64,000 nt of DNA. Source: Bimuria novae-zelandiae CBS 107.79. Lineage: Eukaryota; Ascomycota; Dothideomycetes; Pleosporales; Didymosphaeriaceae. The translations under genes and the position numbers were made by a program. Where the stretch lies: NCBI GenBank assembly GCA_010015655.1, contig ML976694.1, forward strand, positions 87,634 through 151,633, in the 5' to 3' direction. Within the stretch, counting starts at the first letter, position 1. Every line of letters starts with the position of its first letter. The notes beneath the pieces are model-generated. The model was not told where the DNA came from. It did no database searches and was given only the letters and a program-made list of their open reading frames with translations. This document shows positions 57,535 through 64,000 of this stretch, piece after piece.

Positions 57535-60500
57535 CAGGGTTGTCAACAAACAAATGTGCTTCAAAATTTTGATTTGATTTTGTTTGATTTTTCAAATTTA
57601 AACAAACAAATCTTCTGTGCGCCAGATTAACAAATAAATTTAAAATAATAGGCTTCTCTATTTAAATATTTTAAGTTTATTTAAAAATAGCTATTAGACC
57701 TGTTATAGCCTAGCCCTACTATATAATATAATATTAGCTAAATAATCGCGTACTTCCCGCGTATACAGCACGTTAACGCTTAACTTACCTATATTCCTTA
57801 CTTTAGCCTGCCTATATAGCTTACTTTTTCGCGCCTTTGCACACACACGTTTACGCCTATTATGCCTCTAAAATAAAGCTATAAGTCCGCTAAGGCAGTT
57901 AAACCTGCACCTAAACGTCCCTATTATACGCCTAAGCCCTTATAGAAGGTGCGCTAAAGTATTAATAGTTAGCTAACTAAGCGCGATAGTACGCCTAAGC
58001 CTTTATCTATATAGCCTGTAGAGCCNNNNNNNNNNNNNNNNNNNNNNNNNNNNNNNNNNNNNNNNNNNNNNNNNNNNNNNNNNNNNNNNNNNNNNNNNNN
58101 NNNNNNNNNNNNNNNNNNNNNNNNNNNNNNNNNNNNNNNNNNNNNNNNNNNNNNNNNNNNNNNNNNNNNNNNNNNNNNNNNNNNNNNNNNNNNNNNNNNN
58201 NNNNNNNNNNNNNNNNNNNNNNNNNNNNNNNNNNNNNNNNNNNNNNNNNNNNNNNNNNNNNNNNNNNNNNNNNNNNNNNNNNNNNNNNNNNNNNNNNNNN
58301 NNNNNNNNNNNNNNNNNNNNNNNNNNNNNNNNNNNNNNNNNNNNNNNNNNNNNNNNNNNNNNNNNNNNNNNNNNNNNNNNNNNNNNNNNNNNNNNNNNNN
58401 NNNNNNNNNNNNNNNNNNNNNNNNNNNNNNNNNNNNNNNNNNNNNNNNNNNNNNNNNNNNNNNNNNNNNNNNNNNNNNNNNNNNNNNNNNNNNNNNNNNN
58501 NNNNNNNNNNNNNNNNNNNNNNNNNNNNNNNNNNNNNNNNNNNNNNNNNNNNNNNNNNNNNNNNNNNNNNNNNNNNNNNNNNNNNNNNNNNNNNNNNNNN
58601 NNNNNNNNNNNNNNNNNNNNNNNNNNNNNNNNNNNNNNNNNNNNNNNNNNNNNNNNNNNNNNNNNNNNNNGGTAGCTATACTTTAGCTAGTTAATAATAA
58701 TAGAGCTCTCCGCGAGTTTAAAACACTAGCTTTCTATAAGATAATAAGATTTGCTAACCCTAAGGCAGAGGCAGCGCTATAGAGCTCTTATAATAGCGTA
58801 GCGAGCTTTGTAATAAAGCTCTATAGCTATATAAAGCCGCAAGTGGTGCGCGCGTTAGCGAAGGCGGAGAGTAAAGTGCATATAAGCTTTAATAGGTAGA
58901 CTACTAAAGGTAGCAAACGTGGCTTCTTTGCTATAGTTACGCACTACGTTAACTATAAAGGCGCGATAGTTAACCTGCCTATAGCGCTGCCACAAGTTAT
59001 AGGTGCTTACTCTAGCGAGGCTATCGCTAACGCTGTTGCTGCTATCCTGGAATACTTTAGTATTAATCGCAATAAACTTAGGTACTTTATACTTAATAAC
59101 GCCACTAATAACAATACTACTATTAATAAACTTGCTATAATATATAACTTTAATAGCACTAAACAACGCCTCTACTACGCTTACTACATACTTAACCTTA
59201 TTAGCTAAATAATTATATTTAGTCGCGACGCCGACGCGTACAAGAACAAGCCTAAGAATATAAAAAAGGAAGAGTTTTATATAAAGGAGTAGCGAAAGAA
59301 TAGACTATTAGGCGTCTTCTTTAATATGATAAACTATATTAACACGCCAAATTAGTACAGCCTCTTTACAAGCTGTTAGCGGCAGGCTATAAAAAAGATA
59401 TCTTAAAGCGCTATCTTTATTAGCATACGTGAGCTAGTCAAGCCTGTAATTACGCGCTAGAATAGCTATTATAGTGCACTTAAGCGTAGGGTTAAGCTTT
59501 AACAAGCTATTACCTCGTATACTAATTACTATATAACAAAGACTAAAGTAGCTAACTCTACTGCGCGAACTCGCAGTAACAAGCTTCTATTAGCACTGCG
59601 ATAGATAAGGTTAATAGGGCTTATAGCTATAGATTAGGCGGTTATTAACGACTACATCGCTATACTATAGCTACTTAAGTTTACAACTAATCGCCTCTAA
59701 GGCCGCGATAAAAGCGGTTATTATAGCGCGCTGTACGAGGTAATTCCTATATTAAAGTCTATAATTACTAAGCTAGATGCCCGCCTTAAGTCTTATAAAG
59801 GCGTCAACTTTACCCTAACTAAGGCGCCTAAAAACCACCTGCTAATTAACCTACGCGCCGTAAAGAAGAAAGCGATTAAATACTTTAAAAAGCTACTTAA
59901 AGCACCCGTTTACTACACTACTATGGCACTCTACCTACGCTATAAGACATACTGCAAGCGTTTATAGTAGCACAAACCTAAGGTCTACAACCGCTGCCAC
60001 GCGTAGTTTCTACAACTATAGACAGCCTACAAGCTTGCTAACGCCGCAACTATAACACTAGTTACACTACTAAAGCCCTTAATAAGTAGCTTTAATAACA
60101 CTATTAACGCTATACTTAAAGCTAGCGATTGCGAGTGCACCAAGACGGCGAAGGATAAGTATAATTAGTAGCTAGAAAAGCTACTATAGATAGCTTAATA
60201 ATATAAAACAGGCGTTATAGCTATATAGTACTAGCTTAGGTTAAAGCTAAAGTACCTACATCTTTTACAGCTTGCAATTAACTTACTCTTAATTCCTGCC
60301 TCTAGTAGCGACTGTAAAAAAGTCTTCTTAGGTACTGGCAATATAATAGACCCACAGAGGCGGAAAATAAGCTTATAGTTACTAGCTACTCTTATATGTA
60401 CGCAGCGATGGATAAGGGCAGGTTTTAAGCCTCTAAGCGCGATAGTAGTAGTAAAGTACTACAAAGAAACGCTTATTAAAAGCTTTAGGATAGAGGAGTA

Positions 60501-60696
60501 GAAGGAGTCGCTATAGTAATTGCTATATAAATTACTTTTTACAGTCTCTAGCTTCTTAAAATTCAAACAAACAATTTAAACAAAAGCACCCCTACAGTCT
60601 ATCAAAATTAAACAAACAAACTACAACACTATAAAATCGTCAAACAAAGCAAAACTCAGCTTCAAATATTGTTTGTTTTGTTTGTTGACAACTCTG
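57535..60696 (+). mobile_element. hAT DNA transposon with perfect 8-bp target duplication, RIP-mutated
   Basis: Ends are CAGGGTTGTCAACAAACAAA (left) and, inverted, CAGAGTTGTCAACAAACAAA (right). The target duplication CTGGGACC is identical on both sides (57527-57534, 60697-60704). The plus-strand reading starts near 57862 (MPLK*SYKSAKAVKPAPKRP). After the gap it shows hAT transposase blocks with stops: KVHISFNR*TTKGSKRGFFA, HYVNYKGAIVNLPIALPQVI, NYINTPN*YSLF, VKPVITR*NSYYSALKR and DYIAIL*LLKFTTNRL*GRD. TpA-rich RIP composition throughout, in sharp contrast to the intact gene around it. Confidence 0.92.
58026..58670. other. Assembly gap (645 N)
   Basis: Run of N inside the hAT element, removing the N-terminal and BED-finger part of its transposase. 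Confidence 1.
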
Positions 60697-62117
60697 CTGG
60701 GACCCACCCTCAGGATATCGTCTCCAACCGATGGTCTGATGTTCTCGTCTCTACACCTCATTCCGTGGCAACGCCCACTTCTACTAAAGATATTATCGCC
60801 ACAATCGAGTACGCGAACAAGCATAAGCTCAAAATTATACCTGCCGGAGGCGGCCGCGGCTCGTTTGTGCCCATCACGCAAGATGTGATGTACCTGGATC
60901 TCAAAAACTTTTCTTCCTTCGAGTTGGACAAGGAGAAGGGCGAGGTTCGCATTGGTGGAGGGTGTGTATCGGGGCCGATGTTGAAAGGTCTCGCGGAACA
61001 GGGCTTCTATACTGCAATGCCTAACTCAAACGGTGTCGGAATGACTGGCGCACTGTTCGGAGGGCTGAACCACCCGCTAGTCGGAATCCACGGGATGGGC
61101 ATCGACATGGTGAAGTCCTTCACCATCATCCCATTCAGCTCCTCAGACGACGGACCCCTCAGACCAATCACTGTTAGCAACGCGTCTACGGGCGAAGAAA
61201 GGAAGCTGTTCGACGTCCTCCGCGGTGCAGGACATGGCTTCGGCGTCATCATCAGCACCATTCTCGAAGCCCACCCCATCGCGAGCCTCTCCCTCAACAA
61301 CGGTGATAAAGTGTGGCAGCGCACCCTTGTCTTCCCACCTCCCTCCCTCCAAACCGCAGTCGACACCTACCTCTCCCTTCAATCACAGGTTCCACCAGAG
61401 ATGAACTTCTTCCTCGGCTTCATGCGCTCACCACCCACCGCACCCCGTCCCGGCGTCCCAATCATCCTCCTCTCAACTTCCTTCTTCGGTCCCTCTTCCG
61501 CCGCAGAAGCCGCCACCGCGCTGACATTCTCTCCCGCCGTGCTCGCGAGCACCGTCACCGCCACCACGGTAATGACGCCATTCGGGGATATAAACAACGC
61601 GCTCGACCCCGCCAACGCACCAGGGGGGTTCAAACAACTCCACGGAGCTATGCTGCACACCGTTTCCGCGTCAAGTCTCACCCGCGCCTTTGAGGCATAC
61701 ATATCCCTGACTGGGACGCACCCGTCTCTCTCGGCACCCGCTTGCTCGATCCTCTTCCCTACTTGCAACACTACGGTCTCCTCTACCCCGTCTACGAGTT
61801 CGATCCCTAGGTCGAACTTCTACAATCCCCGCGATCGCGGCGTATACGCACAGATTAAAACAGCGTTTCACTCCACCGAAGGTAAACGGGAAGCCGATGC
61901 GTTCGCGAAAGAGGTGTTTGATATAGTGAGGGAGGAAGACAGGAGTGCTAGGAGGAGGGATTGGGCGTTTGCGAATAATCTTGTGGGTGGGATGGAGGTG
62001 GGGGATGTGTACACAGAGGAGCAGATTGAAGATGTGGAGAGGGTCGCGAGTGTGTGGGATGAGAGGGGTGTGGGGTGGAGGCCGGCGCAGCAAGGGTGGA
62101 GCAGCGTGGGCGATTAG

Positions 62118-62527
62118 GAAGGAGTAAAGGGCAGGGTAGTTGGGGATCTTGCGGATAGGTCTGCGTGAAGGGTGGCGGTGAGGTATGAGTAGACTAGTTT
62201 GGCGGCACAGGGTGTGTGAGGGATGTTAGGCTTCTAGGTTATGTTTATTTCCTGGGCCTCACAGCTTCTAACAGTTCCATACAGAGGACGGAAACAGCGC
62301 CAGTGTGTCCTGCGTCAGACACACAGCCCGCCCTAAAAAATCCGTTTCTCAACGGCGCATTCTACCGAAATACCCCCACTACCGCAGCCTGCTCACCCCT
62401 AGGATCAACAAGCTTTACCCTACAACGAGCCGTGAACTTAAGTGCCAGAAAGTCTCTGCTCAGACCAATGCAGGACTGTTTGCTTCAGAGTTGGGCACTT
62501 TGCTGGGAGGTAGCTGAGGCATCCGTA
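62118..62527. other. Intergenic between FAD oxidase and ankyrin gene
   Basis: 3' flanks of two converging genes. No gene called; the frame at 62216-62587 lies mostly antisense to the ankyrin gene end. Confidence 0.4.
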
Positions 62528-63117
62528 TCAGCAGAACCCCATGTTGCTTCGCAAAATCGAATGAACCCTGAAGAACTCGTTCTTTGACAGAAATGACTCC
62601 TCCTCATCGTTGAGCTCGGCATAGCTGCCATTTTTCTGCACAAGCTCGGCTTCGACATAAACCCCTTTCATGAGACACCCATGGTTCTGGGGCAGCTGAA
62701 ATCATGTTAGCAGGTGATCGAGACGTTCCTTGACAATTCAGGATATTGGCGACTTACCTCAACCATATCCCGTCGCCCAAGTCGAGCTGTGAGCCGTACC
62801 GGTGCAATCCTCTTCTCACCCACTTGCTTGGCTTTGTGCTTAGCTTCGCGCTTAGCTTCGCGTCTACGAGCGCGTCTACGAGCACTCTTGCTCGCTGGCC
62901 CCCTGCCACTCACGTCAACGCTAGGAAGAACTGCAATGCTGTCCACTCGGTCGACGCCATTGGGACTAGCGCCAGCTTTCAGCACCGCCTCCACACACCC
63001 CAAGTACCCTCGGACAATCGCCACGAGAAGCGGCGACCCGTTCGTACAAAGATCCCAATCATCGAAGTCAATTGCGAAGAGGCGTGGAAACTGCGGGGAA
63101 CCTGCCGTAAGTATCAA
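62528..63117 (-). CDS. Ankyrin-repeat protein, 3' exons
   Basis: Two exons seen: about 63099-62758 and 62695-62528, with a 62-bp GTAAGT...CAG intron, in phase. Ankyrin pattern: SPLLVAIVRGYLGCVEAVLK-AGASPNGVDR, then a basic insert with short tandem repeats (RRARRREAKREAKHKAK), then RIAPVRLTARLGRRDMVE, leading into LPQNHGCLMKGVYVEAELVQ and the C-terminus to TGA 62528. An acceptor (CGGCAG) precedes the first visible exon, so one or more 5' exons lie above 63117 but were not found; the divergent gene begins at 63259. Partial, possibly a remnant. Confidence 0.55.
62838..62885. repeat. Short tandem 12-mers coding Arg/Lys/Ala repeats
   Basis: CTTAGCTTCGCG twice followed by TCTACGAGCGCG twice, inside the basic insert of the ankyrin gene. 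Confidence 0.75.
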
Positions 63118-63258
63118 TACGCAGCACTATGACTGTTTGTTGCGAATCTCCACAGGTGCCTTCTGCCATGAGATCGAAGATGAGATCTTCTTTGTATCAT
63201 CGTGGACTCTTCATGACCTCATGCCTATGAAATTGTAAAATCGTCCAGCTGAGCCGAT

Positions 63259-64000
63259 CATGTGGCACTATCACTACCGAACCATTAAGCAAAACCGCGG
63301 TGGAGCTCAGGGCGCTAATCGACGACTTCCGGATTACATCAATGCCATGGCGGAATTTCTATGCCGCGAGCTAGATTCGACTAACCCAGAGCAGCAAGGC
63401 GAATGCGTACAGACTGTGTGTCAGATAGTCACGCGTAGCGATCGCTACTATCGATTTATGATCATGCCTGAAGGGAATACCCGCGGCCAACGTCTAAGCC
63501 GGAATCCGTATCCGATGGAACGCTGCGGATACATCACAACAGGAGATCTCACCGTCGCTGACAAACTCGCAGCAGCAGCTGGTACGGAAAATTTCGACCT
63601 CGTCAACTCTTTATTACCCCAGTTTCAACGACCTGTAAAGGGTACGCAGGTTGCTGAAAACGTCTTCGGCTATGCGCTATTCAACGCCGCGGCGACGGGA
63701 AACCCTCCCGTGGTTCGAGCTATTTCTGGTTATCTGGACCGCGCCGAACGGGTTGAGTGGTCTAATTACATTGCTCATGTCCTCTTTCTCCTAGAGAACC
63801 TCCGGTTCGATAAAGCATTGGAGGCCGCAATGGTGCACTGCAAGACCACCGCAATCTCCAAGCTTTTCCTCCGCCTGTGCAAGACCCACCTTCTGTGGGT
63901 GCGAGACCCTCATTTCCACGGTCCGCCTCAAAATGCCTTCCTTATGAGTGCAATTCGCTCGAAGACGGCCGAAAACGTCCGTTTGATCCTCTATTTCCCC
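63259..64000 (+). CDS. 5' part of a large unknown protein, cut by the window end
   Basis: From ATG 63259 the plus strand stays open for 247 codons to the last base. The sequence begins MWHYHYRTIKQNRGGAQGAN, then RLPDYINAMAEFLCRELDST, PYPMERCGYITTGDLTVADK and FNAAATGNPPVVRAISGYLD (an ankyrin-like helix pair), and ends ENVRLILYFP. This resembles fungal ankyrin-containing proteins of unknown function in which a WYYRTIK-GG-QGA segment precedes repeats; that is inference from pattern. An in-frame TAA lies just upstream (63238), but a 5' exon spliced in at about 63250 cannot be excluded. Transcription diverges from the ankyrin gene at 63117, about 140 bp apart. Confidence 0.75.

Larger units (their letters stand above)
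57469..62117 (+). pseudogene. FAD-linked oxidase (PCMH-type) gene split by a hAT element
   Basis: The 5' part is 57469-57534 (22 codons, MVSDIRTTLPSGCHVQVPGP-GT). The 3' part is 60705-62117. With the element and one target copy removed the frame is continuous (PGPGT-HPQDIVSNRWSDVL) and predicts 492 residues. The PCMH FAD domain shows TPTSTKDIIATIEYANKHKL, IIPAGGGRGSFVP, RIGGGCVSGPMLKGLAEQGF, NSNGVGMTGALFGGLNHPLV and RGAGHGFGVIISTILEAHP. The C-terminal part has a substrate-domain pattern ending GWSSVGD. The gene is like fungal berberine-bridge/oligosaccharide-oxidase relatives, substrate unknown. Apart from the insertion the coding sequence has no visible lesion. A downstream ATG would lose part of the FAD domain. 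Confidence 0.85.

Overview
The window is nuclear DNA of a filamentous ascomycete. Short 44-150 bp GT-AG introns, fungal gene families (Dal5-type MFS carrier, PTH11/rhodopsin-like 7TM protein, eIF2-beta, MIM2, AIM24) and Fot1/hAT/copia/gypsy relics show this. A Dothideomycete fits best, but that is inference. The sequence is two-speed. Gene blocks are balanced in composition, while long TpA-rich, CpA/TpG-poor stretches are old transposons full of stop codons. That is the pattern of repeat-induced point mutation (RIP).

Layout. 1-4790: Ty1/copia relic, minus strand, cut by the window edge. 4790-6988: unassigned RIP-mutated DNA ending in a hAT terminus just upstream of a broken SDR gene (7019-8038). 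8280-14685: intact MFS transporter, rhodopsin-like membrane protein and FAD monooxygenase, with a featureless 1.4 kb stretch after the transporter. 14686-17356: a decayed unidentified gene. 17437-25640: a transposon nest: a Fot1/pogo element holding a solo LTR, then a chromodomain gypsy relic holding two solo LTRs, then a hAT tail. 26536-34275: phosphoserine phosphatase with a coiled-coil frame directly behind it, an SDR and a large sterol-type glucosyltransferase. 35412-51818: six diverged copies of one F-box-like gene family, all carrying apparent lesions. Copy 5 is split by a 5.7 kb hAT element that itself holds a solo LTR, a MITE and a Fot1 element. 52798-57444: MIM2, eIF2-beta, an AIM24-domain protein and a hypothetical gene. 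57469-62117: an FAD-linked oxidase gene split by a second hAT element with a perfect 8-bp target duplication (with a 645-N gap inside). 62528-64000: an ankyrin gene on the minus strand and, diverging from it, the 5' part of another gene that runs off the window.

The housekeeping genes (phosphoserine phosphatase, eIF2-beta, MIM2, AIM24) are intact. The accessory material around them is the unusual part: a small tandem multigene family being destroyed by point mutation and insertion, and nested transposons whose order of arrival can be read from their target duplications. All exon boundaries were inferred by eye from frame, splice motifs and family similarity; no alignment or search was run.
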